Positions 53,290 to 61,999 are shown, counted from the stretch's first letter. The stretch is 64,000 nt of DNA from Microcella putealis (GCF_004216575.1 NZ_SGWW01000004.1:93980-157979); one strand, 5' to 3'. A program made the numbers and translations. The notes: a model not told the origin generated them from the sequence alone.

Positions 53290-53322
53290 GACGCGCCCCC
53301 GACCAGTGGTCGGGGGCGCGTC
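53290..53322 (-). terminator. Terminator of the cytochrome c maturation operon
   Basis: GACGCGCCCCCGAC pairs with GTCGGGGGCGCGTC around a 5-nt loop, 14 nt past the ccsB stop on the minus strand, followed by GGCGTTTGC. Confidence 0.8.
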
Positions 53323-53335
53323 GCGCGATGGTCGA

Positions 53336-54352
53336 TCAGATGCCGCTGTACGAGTGGAGCCCCTCGAAGAACAGGTTCACGATCGTGTAATTGAAGATCA
53401 CGGCGCCGAAACCCACAATCGCGAGCCACGCCGAGCGGTTACCGCGCCAGCCTCGGGTCGCTCGCGCGTGAATGTACCCGGCGAAGAGCACCCAAATGAT
53501 GAAGGTCCACACCTCCTTGGTGTCCCAGCCCCAGTAGCGGCCCCAAGCACGCTCAGCCCAAATAGCGCCGGCGACGAGGGTGAAGGTCCAGAAAACGAAG
53601 CCGACGACGTTGATGCGGTACGCGAGCGACTCGAGCGTGGATGCGCCCGGCACGGTGTCGAGAAATCGCAGGCCCGCGGTCTTGCGCACCTCACGCTGGT
53701 GGCGCAGCAACTGCATCGTCGACAAGCCGGCGCCGATGGCGAAGAACGCCGTGGCGAGCGAAGCCACGAGCACGTGAATAATGAGCCAGGCCGACTGCAA
53801 TGCGGGCGGCGTCGGCACGACGTCCACGTAGAAGTTCACGGTGACGATGCCGAGCGACAGCACGGTGAAGCCGGTGATGTAGGCCCCGAGGTAGCGCACG
53901 TCCTTCCACAGCTGGACGCCGAGGAAGGTGCCCATACCGAGCAGCGTGGCAGTGAGGCCGAACTCGAACATGTTCGACCACGGCACGCGGTCGGCCGCGA
54001 TGCCGCGGGTCAGCGTCGCCGCCAGGTGCAGCACCCAGCCGATGATCGCCAGAGCGAAAGCAACGCGCTGGTAGACGGTCGCGCCGCCGCGCGAACCATC
54101 CTTGTTCTCAGGCTTCAGGGTCTTTTCACGCTCGAGAACGGCGGTGCCGCCCGCGGCTGATCCCCTGACGGAGGCGGCGGCCGTGGCGATGACCGGTGCC
54201 CCCGCCGCACCGCTCGCGGCACGAGCCGGCAACTCGGCCGACCGCTTCGCGAGGTCGAGGGTGAAGGCGATAAACGCGAGGGTGTAGACACCCATCGCCG
54301 AGTACACGGCGACGAGCGAGAGGCTGGCGAGGTTCTCCATCACGGGCTCCAT
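53336..54352 (-). CDS. ccsB: Cytochrome c biogenesis protein CcsB/CcsA (system II haem channel)
   Basis: 338 aa, about eight transmembrane helices. The haem-handling tryptophan-rich motif is WGRYWGWDTKEVWTF, and conserved histidines lie in SAWLIIHVLVASLA and IHARATRGWRG. A hydrophilic Ala/Thr insertion of about 60 residues follows the first helix. It passes haem across the membrane and joins it to apocytochrome with ResB. Last gene of tlpA-ccdA-resB-ccsB; 11 nt after resB. Confidence 0.95.
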   Translation of the reverse strand: MEPVMENLASLSLVAVYSAMGVYTLAFIAFTLDLAKRSAELPARAASGAAGAPVIATAAASVRGSAAGGTAVLEREKTLKPENKDGSRGGATVYQRVAFALAIIGWVLHLAATLTRGIAADRVPWSNMFEFGLTATLLGMGTFLGVQLWKDVRYLGAYITGFTVLSLGIVTVNFYVDVVPTPPALQSAWLIIHVLVASLATAFFAIGAGLSTMQLLRHQREVRKTAGLRFLDTVPGASTLESLAYRINVVGFVFWTFTLVAGAIWAERAWGRYWGWDTKEVWTFIIWVLFAGYIHARATRGWRGNRSAWLAIVGFGAVIFNYTIVNLFFEGLHSYSGI

Positions 54353-54363
54353 GGTAGGCGTGG

Positions 54364-56031
54364 TTACTGGGATGCAACCGGGGCGGGCTGCGAGGTCTCG
54401 ACGCGGCCGCCCAGCCGATCGAGGTGCTCGGTCGCGACGCGCTCAACCGCGCCATCGAGGTTCGGATCTTCGCCGCGGGCAAGACCCGCGTAGCGCAGGC
54501 GCACGCCGTCGTTCGTCTGCTCAGCGGCGATCCACACGCGGCGGCGGGGCACGAAGAGACTCACGATCAGACCCGCGATGGCGAGCACCGTCGAGACGAA
54601 CACGCCCAGCTGCGTCGGGTCGTGGTGGATGTCAATCGAGACGAAGCGCGGCAGGGCGGTGAACTCGACCGTGCCCCATCCGTTCGGCAGTTCGGCCGTC
54701 TGGCCGAGGCCGAGCACAATCGACTCGGTGCCGGTCTCGCCGCCCGTGACCTGCTCCAAGTCGTCCACGTCGAGGGCGTACGCGTTGCGCGGAACACCGT
54801 CGTCCAGGCCCAGGTCGCCCTGGAAGACGTTCAGGGTGAGCACCGGATTGTCGGGCTGCGGCCACACACTCGACAGGGCACCACTCTCGAGCTGCACCGC
54901 CGACGGGTAGAAGAAGCCGATCATGCCGAGCTGCTCAGGCAAGCCATCGGGCACCTTGATGATGCCGAGGCTCGTGAGATTGCTGTCCTGCGGCAAGAAC
55001 GCGACCGACTCATCGAACACGACATCGCCGTCGGCGTTACGCACCGTGATGACGGGCGCGAATCCGTTGCCAAGAAGGTAGGCGCGCATCCCCTGGATAT
55101 CGATGGGCGCGTTGACCTTGATGTCGCGCTGCACGCTCTCGCCGTTTGCCTCGGTCACCGTCACCGTGGCCGTGTAGTCAAGGGGTTGAGCGAGCAGCGC
55201 CCCCGACTGCTCGTCAACCGCCGCCTCAAACACACCCTCGAACTCATCGAGCCGCAACGAGAACGGGTCAAGGCGCGAGTCGTCAAAGAAGCGGCTCGCC
55301 GAGAACGTGTCGTAGGTCGTCAACTGGTTGACGAAGGTCTGACCCTCGACGATGACCTTCTGGCCGTTGTAGCCGAAGCCGCCCGCAAACCCGACCGTCG
55401 CGAGCACGCCGACGAGCGCCATGTGGAAGACCAGGTTTCCGGTCTCGCGCAGGTAGCCACGCTCGGCCGACAGCGAGTCGCCGTAGCGCTCCACGCGGAA
55501 GCGCTGGCGGCGCAGCACCGCCTCGCCGGCGGAAAGCGCCTCCTCGACCGAGCCACGCGCATCCGCCTCGCGATAGCCGACCAGGCGGTTCAAGCGCGCC
55601 GGCGTCTTCGGCGGGCGCGAGCGCATGGCCCGCCAGTGATGGGTCGTGCGGGGAATGATGCAGCCGATCAGCGAGACGAACAGCAGCAGGTAGATCGCGC
55701 TGAACCACACCGAGGTGAAGGTGTCGAACAGCTGGAGCGCGTCGAGCACCGCAAACAGTTCGGGGTCGTCGCGCTGGTACTGCACCACACCGTTCGGGTT
55801 CGACGAGCGCTGCGGCACGAGCGAGCCGGGGATCGCCGCGACGGCGAGGAGGAGCAGCAACACAAGGGCCGTGCGCATGCTCGTGAGCTGACGCCAGACG
55901 AAGCGCACCCAGCCGACGACGCCGAGGCGAGGTTGCGTGGGGCCGTCGGCGGATGCGCGGCCGGGGCCCTCGTCGATGGCGGCGGGGGCGCCGCTGCCGT
56001 CGTCATAGTCAGAGGGGCGTAACGGTTCCAC
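54364..56031 (-). CDS. resB: Cytochrome c biogenesis protein ResB
   Basis: 555 aa. An N-terminal cytoplasmic tail is followed by three close transmembrane helices (WRQLTSMRTALVLLLLLAV; VWFSAIYLLLFVSLIGC; LVFHMALVGVLATVGFAG), a large extracytoplasmic domain (about residues 230-470) and a last helix near 480 (VSTVLAIAGLIVSLF). It is the ResB/Ccs1 partner of CcsB. ATG 56031 lies 23 nt inside ccdA. Confidence 0.94.
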   Translation of the reverse strand: MEPLRPSDYDDGSGAPAAIDEGPGRASADGPTQPRLGVVGWVRFVWRQLTSMRTALVLLLLLAVAAIPGSLVPQRSSNPNGVVQYQRDDPELFAVLDALQLFDTFTSVWFSAIYLLLFVSLIGCIIPRTTHHWRAMRSRPPKTPARLNRLVGYREADARGSVEEALSAGEAVLRRQRFRVERYGDSLSAERGYLRETGNLVFHMALVGVLATVGFAGGFGYNGQKVIVEGQTFVNQLTTYDTFSASRFFDDSRLDPFSLRLDEFEGVFEAAVDEQSGALLAQPLDYTATVTVTEANGESVQRDIKVNAPIDIQGMRAYLLGNGFAPVITVRNADGDVVFDESVAFLPQDSNLTSLGIIKVPDGLPEQLGMIGFFYPSAVQLESGALSSVWPQPDNPVLTLNVFQGDLGLDDGVPRNAYALDVDDLEQVTGGETGTESIVLGLGQTAELPNGWGTVEFTALPRFVSIDIHHDPTQLGVFVSTVLAIAGLIVSLFVPRRRVWIAAEQTNDGVRLRYAGLARGEDPNLDGAVERVATEHLDRLGGRVETSQPAPVASQ

Positions 56032-56755
56032 CGATCACCGATCCCAGGCTCGACACGAAGAGGGACCACAGGCCCGTCACCATCGCGATGCCGATGACGA
56101 TGAGCAGGCCACCTCCGATGAGATTGATGGCGCGCGCGTTGCGCTTCAGCCACGCGGCCGCGCCGGTCGCCCAGCGGAAGCCGAAGGCGAGCAGCAGGAA
56201 GGGAACGCCGAGACCGACGCAGTACAGCAGGCCGATGAGCGCCGCGCGGCCGATATCGCCCTCGTTGATGACGAGGGCGTTGACGGCGATCAGGGTCGGG
56301 CCAATGCAGGGCACCCAACCGAACCCGAACACGATGCCGAGCACGGGCGCGCCACCGAGGCCCGCCGCTGCCGTGAGCTTCGGCCGCACGGTGCGCTGCA
56401 GGAACGACACCTGACCCACGAAGACCAGGCCCATCAGAATGACGATCACGCCGGCGATGCGGGTGATCAGGTCGAGCTGCGACTGCAACAGCAGGCCCGC
56501 CGTCGCAAAGACGATCGAGAACGCGACGAAGACGACGCTGAAGCCGAGGATGAACAGGCTCACGCCGAGCAGTAGTCGGCTGCGTTCGCGCGCGTTCTCA
56601 ACCGGGCGGGTGAATCCGCCGACGTAGGCGAGGTAACCGGGCACCAGCGGCAGCACGCAGGGCGACGCGAAGGCGAGAAACCCGGCGGCGAGCGCGATCG
56701 GCATCGCGAGCAGCAGGTTGCCGCTCAGCACGATCTCGCCGACGGGGTTCACCAC
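56009..56755 (-). CDS. ccdA: Thiol-disulfide transmembrane transporter CcdA
   Basis: 248 aa, six transmembrane helices. The redox cysteines are in FASPCVLPLVPGYL and GFGWVPCIGPTL. It carries electrons from cytoplasmic thioredoxin to the outside to keep apocytochrome and TlpA reduced. GTG start; 9 nt after the tlpA stop and overlapping resB. Confidence 0.95.
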   Translation of the reverse strand: MVNPVGEIVLSGNLLLAMPIALAAGFLAFASPCVLPLVPGYLAYVGGFTRPVENARERSRLLLGVSLFILGFSVVFVAFSIVFATAGLLLQSQLDLITRIAGVIVILMGLVFVGQVSFLQRTVRPKLTAAAGLGGAPVLGIVFGFGWVPCIGPTLIAVNALVINEGDIGRAALIGLLYCVGLGVPFLLLAFGFRWATGAAAWLKRNARAINLIGGGLLIVIGIAMVTGLWSLFVSSLGSVIGGTVTPL

Positions 56756-56764
56756 GGCGGCGGC

Positions 56765-57403
56765 CTAGCTCTCGGCTTCGGCGAGCGTGTCGCTGATCAT
56801 GGCGCGCAGGGTCGATGGCTCGGTGAGCAGGCCCGAGATGCGGGCGGCGACGCGGCCCTGCTGGTCGAGCACCAGCGTGGTCGGCACGGCGTTCGGCGCG
56901 ACCTCGCCCGAGAACGCGAGGCGCACAGCGGCGTCGTCGCGGTCAAGGATCGAGGGGTAGGTAATGCCGAACTCTTCGGCGAAGGTCAGCGCGGTGCCCA
57001 CGCCATCACGAATGTTGACGCCGACGAACTGCACGCCCTCGGGCTGGAACTCTTGCCAGATGGCCTCGAGGTCGGCCGCCTCGACGCGGCACGGCGGGCA
57101 GGCGGCGTACCAGAAGTTGACGACGACGACCTGGCCGGCGAAGTCGTCGCTCGAAACCGTCTCGCCCGACTCAACGGTGCCCTCGAAGGCGATCGGCTCA
57201 CCGCGGTCGGCCTCGGCGATGACGGTGTACGCGCCGTCGCCCGAGATGTAGCCCTGGCCGGTGCCCTCGCGGAATTGTTCGGCCAGTCGATCGCCTTGGC
57301 TGGGCGCGCAGCCAGCAAGCGCGATGATCGCGCCGACGGCGGCCACGGCGGCAGCGGTGCGGAACGGGCGTCGGCGTCGGGGGGTGCGGATGGTGGTCGT
57401 CAC
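56765..57403 (-). CDS. TlpA/ResA-type thioredoxin lipoprotein
   Basis: 212 aa from GTG 57403. Arg-rich N-terminus, signal helix and lipobox ALAGC near residue 32. The thioredoxin domain has the active site WYAACPPCR (CxxC) and cis-Pro region NAVPTTLVLD. It reduces the disulfide of apocytochrome c outside the membrane so that haem can be attached, fed by CcdA. Its start overlaps the stop of the upstream phosphatase gene. Confidence 0.94.
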   Translation of the reverse strand: MTTTIRTPRRRRPFRTAAAVAAVGAIIALAGCAPSQGDRLAEQFREGTGQGYISGDGAYTVIAEADRGEPIAFEGTVESGETVSSDDFAGQVVVVNFWYAACPPCRVEAADLEAIWQEFQPEGVQFVGVNIRDGVGTALTFAEEFGITYPSILDRDDAAVRLAFSGEVAPNAVPTTLVLDQQGRVAARISGLLTEPSTLRAMISDTLAEAES

Positions 57404-58032
57404 ACTGCTCCGAGGTCGATGGGTGTTTCCCCCAATTCTACCCCGGGATCCTGATAACCGATCTCAGTGAAGGCGCCGTCGCGCCACGCGAAGCTCGTAA
57501 TACTCGACAATGCGCAGCGCCGCGTGCGCGGGTCGTGCGCGAGCCGCTTGCCGGCGACCGCCCGGTGCGCCATCCAAATCGGAAGCTGGTGGCTGACCAT
57601 GACGACCTCGCCACCCTCGGTGCGCGCGTGCGCGTCGGTCATGGCCGCGAGCATCCGGGTGGCGATGGAGGCGAACGGCTCGCCCCAACTGGGTTTGCTC
57701 GGGTTGAGCATCCACGGCCAGTGCTTGGGGTTCATGAGGGTGGCGCGGTCCATGCGCTTGCCCTCGAAGCGGTTCATCGGCTCGATGAGGCGCTCGTCGA
57801 TGTGCGGCTCGAGTCCGAAGGCCTCTTGCCAGGGCGCCGCCGACTCGCGCGTGCGCTGCAGGGGCGAGCTGTAGAGCGCCGTGATCGGATGCCCGCCGAG
57901 CGACCGCGCGGACGCTTCCGCCATGCGATGGCCGAGATCGCTGAGGCCGTAGCCCTCGAGGCGGCCGTACAGGATGCGCTGGGGGTTGTGCACCTCGCCG
58001 TGGCGCACGAGGTGGATCACGTCGGCAGGCAC
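57400..58032 (-). CDS. Histidine phosphatase superfamily protein
   Basis: 210 aa. The catalytic phospho-histidine motif is LVRHGEVHNP, with SSPLQRTRESA supplying the Arg and VSHQLPIW the second His. Phosphoglycerate-mutase-like; substrate unknown. GTG 58032 with TAGACT 6 nt upstream (58039-58044). It is first in the transcript with tlpA-ccdA-resB-ccsB, but a link to cytochrome c is not established. Confidence 0.9.
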   Translation of the reverse strand: MPADVIHLVRHGEVHNPQRILYGRLEGYGLSDLGHRMAEASARSLGGHPITALYSSPLQRTRESAAPWQEAFGLEPHIDERLIEPMNRFEGKRMDRATLMNPKHWPWMLNPSKPSWGEPFASIATRMLAAMTDAHARTEGGEVVMVSHQLPIWMAHRAVAGKRLAHDPRTRRCALSSITSFAWRDGAFTEIGYQDPGVELGETPIDLGAV

Positions 58033-58038
58033 GGGGCC

Positions 58039-58069
58039 AGTCTAGGAGGGGCGCTATCGCCCGTAGACT
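58039..58069. promoter_or_regulatory. Divergent leaderless promoters of the phosphatase and aspS
   Basis: Minus-strand TAGACT at 58039-58044 and plus-strand TAGACT at 58064-58069. The two -10 boxes are only 19 nt apart, so the polymerases must overlap and exclude each other. Confidence 0.6.
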
Positions 58070-58077
58070 CGGGGGTT

Positions 58078-59487
58078 ATGACCCGCACCCTCATCGCGCA
58101 CCTGTCCCCTCTTCCTGACGGCCCCGTGGAGGTCGCCGGCTGGGTGGAGACGGTGCGCGATCAGAAGAAGGTGCAGTTCGTCATTCTGCGCGACGAGACC
58201 GGCGCAGTTCAGCTCGTGAACCCGGCGACGCGCGCGCTGGAGCTTGGAGGCGAGGCCATTTCTGGCCTCGACCGCGACGCCAGCGCCGCTCATCGTCTCG
58301 ATGAGCGGTCACGGGACGAACTGGACGCGCAGCGTGCCGCACTCGCGTTGACCGAGACGATTGGCGGCCTCGCCCACGGCACCATGGTGCGCGTCAGCGG
58401 CGAGCTGAAGCACGACGAGCGCGTCAAGCTCGGCGGCCTCGAGGTGAAGATCGACACGCTCGAGGTGGTGAGCGAGGCTCTGCCCGAAACCCCCATCGCC
58501 GAGGACTCGAGCCTGGACAAGCGCCTCGACTGGCGGTTCCTTGACCTGCGCCGCCCCGAGGCGAACCTCATCTTCCGCGTGCAGACGACGTTCGAGCACG
58601 CGCTGCGCAGCTACTTCGTCGAGAACGAGTACATCGAGATTCACACCCCGAAGCTCATGGCGAGCGCCTCGGAGAGCCGCGCCGAACTGTTCGAGCTCGG
58701 CTACTTCGAGGGCACCGCGTATCTCGCGCAGAGCCCGCAGTTCTTCAAGCAGATGGCGCAGCCGGCCGGCTTCGGCAAGGTGTTCGAGATCGCCCCGGCT
58801 TTCCGCGCCGACCCGTCGTTCACGTCACGCCACGCGACCGAGTTCACGTCGATCGACGCCGAGATCAGCTGGGTGCGCTCGCACGAGGACGTCATGCAGA
58901 TGCACGAGCAGGCGCTGCATGCGGCGTTCTCGGCGGTCGTCGAGAAGCACGGCGCTGCGATCGAGGCGGCGTTCGGCGTCTCGCTGGAGATTCCTGCGTT
59001 GCCGTTCCCGCGCATCCCCCTCGCCGAGGCGCGTCGCATCGTCGCCGAGGGCGGCTACGAGATTCCGCGCGCTGACGGCGACCTCGACCCCGAGGGCGAG
59101 CGCCGCCTGTCGGCCTGGGTGAAGGCGAACCACGGCCACGACTTCGTGTTCGTGACCGACTACGACTCGACGATTCGGCCGTTCTACCACATGCGTCACG
59201 AGGGCGATGCGTCGCTCACGAACAGCTACGACCTGCTCTTCAACGGCGTCGAGATCTCGACGGGTGCGCAGCGCGAGCACCGTGTTGACGTGCTCATCGA
59301 GCAGGCCCGCGAGAAGGGCCTCGAGCCGGAAGAGCTCGAGTTCTACCTCGACTTCTTCCGCTACGGGGTGCCCCCGCACGGCGGATTCGGCATGGGCCTC
59401 GCCCGCGTGCTGATGCTGATGCTGGGGCTGTCATCGATCCGCGAAACGACGTACCTGTTCCGCGGCCCGACGCGCCTGACTCCGTAA
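58078..59487 (+). CDS. aspS: Aspartyl-tRNA synthetase, archaeal/non-discriminating type
   Basis: 469 aa, against about 590 for the usual bacterial AspRS, and without the bacterial GAD insertion domain. OB-fold (VEVAGWVETVRDQKKVQFVIL), then class II motif 2 (FEIAPAFRADPSFTSRHATEF) and motif 3 (GFGMGLARVLMLMLGL). This type usually charges both tRNA-Asp and tRNA-Asn and relies on GatCAB to finish Asn-tRNA. Residues 53-92 form an unusual helical insertion in the OB-fold. TAGACT ends 8 nt before the ATG. Confidence 0.94.
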   Translation: MTRTLIAHLSPLPDGPVEVAGWVETVRDQKKVQFVILRDETGAVQLVNPATRALELGGEAISGLDRDASAAHRLDERSRDELDAQRAALALTETIGGLAHGTMVRVSGELKHDERVKLGGLEVKIDTLEVVSEALPETPIAEDSSLDKRLDWRFLDLRRPEANLIFRVQTTFEHALRSYFVENEYIEIHTPKLMASASESRAELFELGYFEGTAYLAQSPQFFKQMAQPAGFGKVFEIAPAFRADPSFTSRHATEFTSIDAEISWVRSHEDVMQMHEQALHAAFSAVVEKHGAAIEAAFGVSLEIPALPFPRIPLAEARRIVAEGGYEIPRADGDLDPEGERRLSAWVKANHGHDFVFVTDYDSTIRPFYHMRHEGDASLTNSYDLLFNGVEISTGAQREHRVDVLIEQAREKGLEPEELEFYLDFFRYGVPPHGGFGMGLARVLMLMLGLSSIRETTYLFRGPTRLTP

Positions 59488-59583
59488 CGAGCTCGCGCTC
59501 GGAAGCACCCGGTCGGGGCTCTCGCTCGGGACGCTCGCTCTCGTCAGCATCACCCGCCAGCAGAAGAATTCCCCCGCAGGCTG

Positions 59584-59676
59584 CTTCCACAACAGCGGAA
59601 GAGTGACGCCGTCTCAACGACCGCTTCCACAACCGCGGAGAAGTGACAACGGTGCGCCTTCCCGCTGTTGTGGAAG
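59584..59676. repeat. Three more copies of the CTTCCACAACnGCGG element
   Basis: Copies at 59584-59601 and 59624-59643 (plus) and 59658-59676 (minus). Same family as 31501-31696. It lies in the 329-nt gap (59488-59816) between two convergent genes. Confidence 0.8.
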
Positions 59677-59726
59677 GGCGCGGGGGTACGTGACGCGACC
59701 CAGCAGCGGCCGACGGATCGCTGCGG

Positions 59727-59758
59727 TGGCGCTGATCCACCGTGGCGCTGATCAACCG
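59727..59758. repeat. Two 16-bp tandem repeats
   Basis: TGGCGCTGATCCACCG followed directly by TGGCGCTGATCAACCG, one mismatch. Same gene-free gap. Confidence 0.7.
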
Positions 59759-59816
59759 AAGGGGCGAGGTGACGTCGGGCTGCTGAGTCTGGCGCGCCCC
59801 GTCGGCGAGGGTCGGC

Positions 59817-60191
59817 CTAGAGGGCGAAGTCGGGGCGGATCTTCCAGCCCGTGTACTGCTCGAGGCGGCCCATGAGGGTGAGCGCGTGCAGCGCCGCGTG
59901 GTCGTGGCTGACCGTCGAATAGACGTCGATCGCGAGAGGCGGCGGCTCGCCGAACTTCGGGATCTCGATCTCGATCCACGCACCCTCGGCAAGCGGCACG
60001 TACGGCCGCATCGTGCGCTGGTTCTCGACCGGGGCATCCATCGCGAGGGCGACGATCGAGAGCGCGTCGAGCTTGGTGACGGGCGACTGCACGACGATCG
60101 TGGCGCAGTACTCGACGGGCTCACGCTTGCGGCGCAGCGCGCCAAACAGGTCGCGGGCGGGCTGAATCACACGGGCACCGTACGTGTTCAC
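59817..60191 (-). CDS. Hypothetical protein, about 124 aa
   Basis: Start uncertain: GTG 60191 (VNTYGARV) or GTG 60170. Soluble; reads RDLFGALRRKREPVEYCATIVV and ends GRLEQYTGWKIRPDFAL. A central SIVALAMDAPVENQRTMRPYV segment is followed by a short strand pair (WIEIEIPKFG, LAIDVYST). No family recognised. Convergent with aspS, divergent from the Pr6Pr gene. Confidence 0.65.
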   Translation of the reverse strand: MNTYGARVIQPARDLFGALRRKREPVEYCATIVVQSPVTKLDALSIVALAMDAPVENQRTMRPYVPLAEGAWIEIEIPKFGEPPPLAIDVYSTVSHDHAALHALTLMGRLEQYTGWKIRPDFAL

Positions 60192-60309
60192 CCTGAACGG
60201 ATGCCGCGCCCACCCTGTGCAGGCGGCCCGCTTCGTGCTGGAATGAGCGAACCCGACCACTCGGGCCCGCCGCACCCGACTGCGCGCAGCCCCCAGCACA
60301 AGGACGCCG

Positions 60310-60969
60310 ATGACGACGCCGCCCCGCACCCGACCGACGCCCGCCGGAATCGGCGTGGCGAGCATCCGATTCGCCCTCGCGGCGCTGACCGTCGCCGCGG
60401 TCGTGGCGACGTTCCTCGATGCGGCCGAACGCGGCCCCGTCAATCCGTTCAACTTCTTCGGGTTCTTCACGATTCAGTCGAACATCCTGATCACGGTCGT
60501 GTGGGTGTGGGCGGCCGTGCGCATCCTGCAGGGGAGGCGCGCGTCGGCGGGGCGCACGATCGTGCGCGCGACGGTCACGACCTTCATCGTCATCGTGGGC
60601 GTCGTGTACGTGCTGCTGCTCGCCCCGCTCGGCGCCGAGGGCGGCGTTCCCGTGGGATGGGCGAACACCGTCATGCACTACGTGACCCCGATCGCCGGTT
60701 TCGTTGACTGGATGCTGGCCTCCGACCGGGTGCGGCTCGCGCTGCGACGGCTCGGCTGGGTGCTGATCTACCCGACAGTGTGGGTCTCGGTCGTGCTCGT
60801 GCGCGGGGCGACCGACGGCTGGGTGCCGTACCCGTTCTTGAACCCCGACACCGGCTACGCGAGCGTGTTCTTCTATGTCGGGATGATCGTGGTCGCCTTC
60901 GTGCTGTTTGGCTCGCTGATCTTCGCCCTCTCGCGCGTACCCGCAGCGGTGCGCGTTCTGCGGGAATAG
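60310..60969 (+). CDS. Pr6Pr family membrane protein
   Basis: 219 aa, six transmembrane helices. FFGFFTIQSNILITVVWVWA, MHYVTPIAGFVDWML and YPFLNPDTGYASVFFYVG are typical of the Pr6Pr (FAR-17a/AIG1-like) family, which in eukaryotes includes lipid hydrolases of the AIG1/ADTRP group; the bacterial role is unproven. It is 61 nt upstream of the dioxygenase gene. Confidence 0.87.
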   Translation: MTTPPRTRPTPAGIGVASIRFALAALTVAAVVATFLDAAERGPVNPFNFFGFFTIQSNILITVVWVWAAVRILQGRRASAGRTIVRATVTTFIVIVGVVYVLLLAPLGAEGGVPVGWANTVMHYVTPIAGFVDWMLASDRVRLALRRLGWVLIYPTVWVSVVLVRGATDGWVPYPFLNPDTGYASVFFYVGMIVVAFVLFGSLIFALSRVPAAVRVLRE

Positions 60970-60980
60970 TCAGGCGTTTT

Positions 60981-61011
60981 ATGCGTTTGCATGGATATCA
61001 TGCATTCGCAT
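60981..61011. promoter_or_regulatory. 31-bp inverted repeat before the dioxygenase gene
   Basis: ATGCGTTTGCAT and ATGCATTCGCAT flank a 7-bp centre, with the inner arms TGCATG-GATAT-CATGCA perfect (60988-61004). It ends 19 nt before the ATG at 61031. It looks like the operator of a MarR-type or similar dimeric regulator. Confidence 0.7.
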
Positions 61012-61030
61012 CGAGCGTGAGGAGCGCACC

Positions 61031-61999
61031 ATGACCGCAACCACCGAAGGTCTGCACCACGTCACCGCCATCGCCGGAGACCCGCAGAAGAACATCGACT
61101 TCTACATCACCGGCCTCGGCCTGCGGCTCGTGAAGAAGACCGTCAACTTTGACGACCCGGGCACCTACCACCTCTACTACGGCGATGAGGCGGGTCGACC
61201 GGGCTCGCTCATGACGTTCTTCCCCTGGCGCGGCGTAGCCGGCGGCCGCATCGGCGCTGGCCAGTCGACCTCGACGGCTTTCAGCGTGCCGGCCGGCAGC
61301 CTCGGCTGGTGGACGGGGCACTTCGCGAAGATCGGTGTCGAGGGTCGGATCACCTCGACCTCCTCCGACGAAGAGCGCCTGCTCGTCGCCGACCCCGATG
61401 GCCTGCAGATCGAACTCGTCGCCACGCACGCCGACGACCCGCGCGACCCGTGGGACTCGGCCAGCGTTCCCGCCGAATACGCGATCCGCGGCCAGCACTC
61501 GAGCGTGCTCACGGTGCGCGACAGCTCGAAGACGGTCGAGCTGATGGTGAACGACCTCGGGATGCGCGTGGTCGAGGAACAGGGCAACCGCACCCGCCTC
61601 GCGGCCGGCTCGGGCGCCCCCGGCACCCTCGTCGACGTGATCGGTTCGAACCTCGCGGCGCAGGGCCTCACCGCCGGCGGCACGGTTCACCACATCGCCT
61701 TCCGCGTGCCCGACCAGGAGACGCAGGAGGCGTGGCGCCAGGAACTCACCGAGCGCGGCCACCAGGTCACGCAGATTCTTGACCGCCAGTACTTCACGTC
61801 GATCTACTTCCGCGAGCCGGGCGGCGTGCTGTTCGAGATCGCGACTGACACCCCCGGATTCGACATCGACGAGCCCCTGCTCGAGCTGGGCCGCTCGCTG
61901 AAGCTGCCGCCGTGGCTCGAGCCGTCGCGCGAGGCGATCGAGAACGCGGTCGCGCCGATCCGCATCCCTGACGAGAACAATCCCGAGGTGGCCGCGTGA
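61031..61999 (+). CDS. Ring-cleaving (hydroquinone-type) dioxygenase of the VOC superfamily
   Basis: 322 aa with four vicinal-oxygen-chelate modules. LHHVTAIAGDPQKNIDFYITGLGLRLVKKTVNFDDP opens with the first metal His; other His/Glu metal contacts are visible in VHHIAFRVPD and GVLFEIATD. It resembles Bacillus MhqO, MhqA and MhqE, which open hydroquinones and are induced by quinones and diamide. GAGGAG precedes the ATG at a suitable distance. It is coupled to the hydrolase that follows, a partner also seen in mhqO-type operons (MhqD). Confidence 0.92.
   Translation: MTATTEGLHHVTAIAGDPQKNIDFYITGLGLRLVKKTVNFDDPGTYHLYYGDEAGRPGSLMTFFPWRGVAGGRIGAGQSTSTAFSVPAGSLGWWTGHFAKIGVEGRITSTSSDEERLLVADPDGLQIELVATHADDPRDPWDSASVPAEYAIRGQHSSVLTVRDSSKTVELMVNDLGMRVVEEQGNRTRLAAGSGAPGTLVDVIGSNLAAQGLTAGGTVHHIAFRVPDQETQEAWRQELTERGHQVTQILDRQYFTSIYFREPGGVLFEIATDTPGFDIDEPLLELGRSLKLPPWLEPSREAIENAVAPIRIPDENNPEVAA

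Noticed and set aside
48330-53390. A 1686-codon open frame on the plus strand opposite the amylopullulanase
   Set aside because: Antisense shadow of a high-GC gene. The translation is Arg/Val/Asp/Gly-rich without any domain, while the minus strand carries two full GH13 active sites and a signal peptide.
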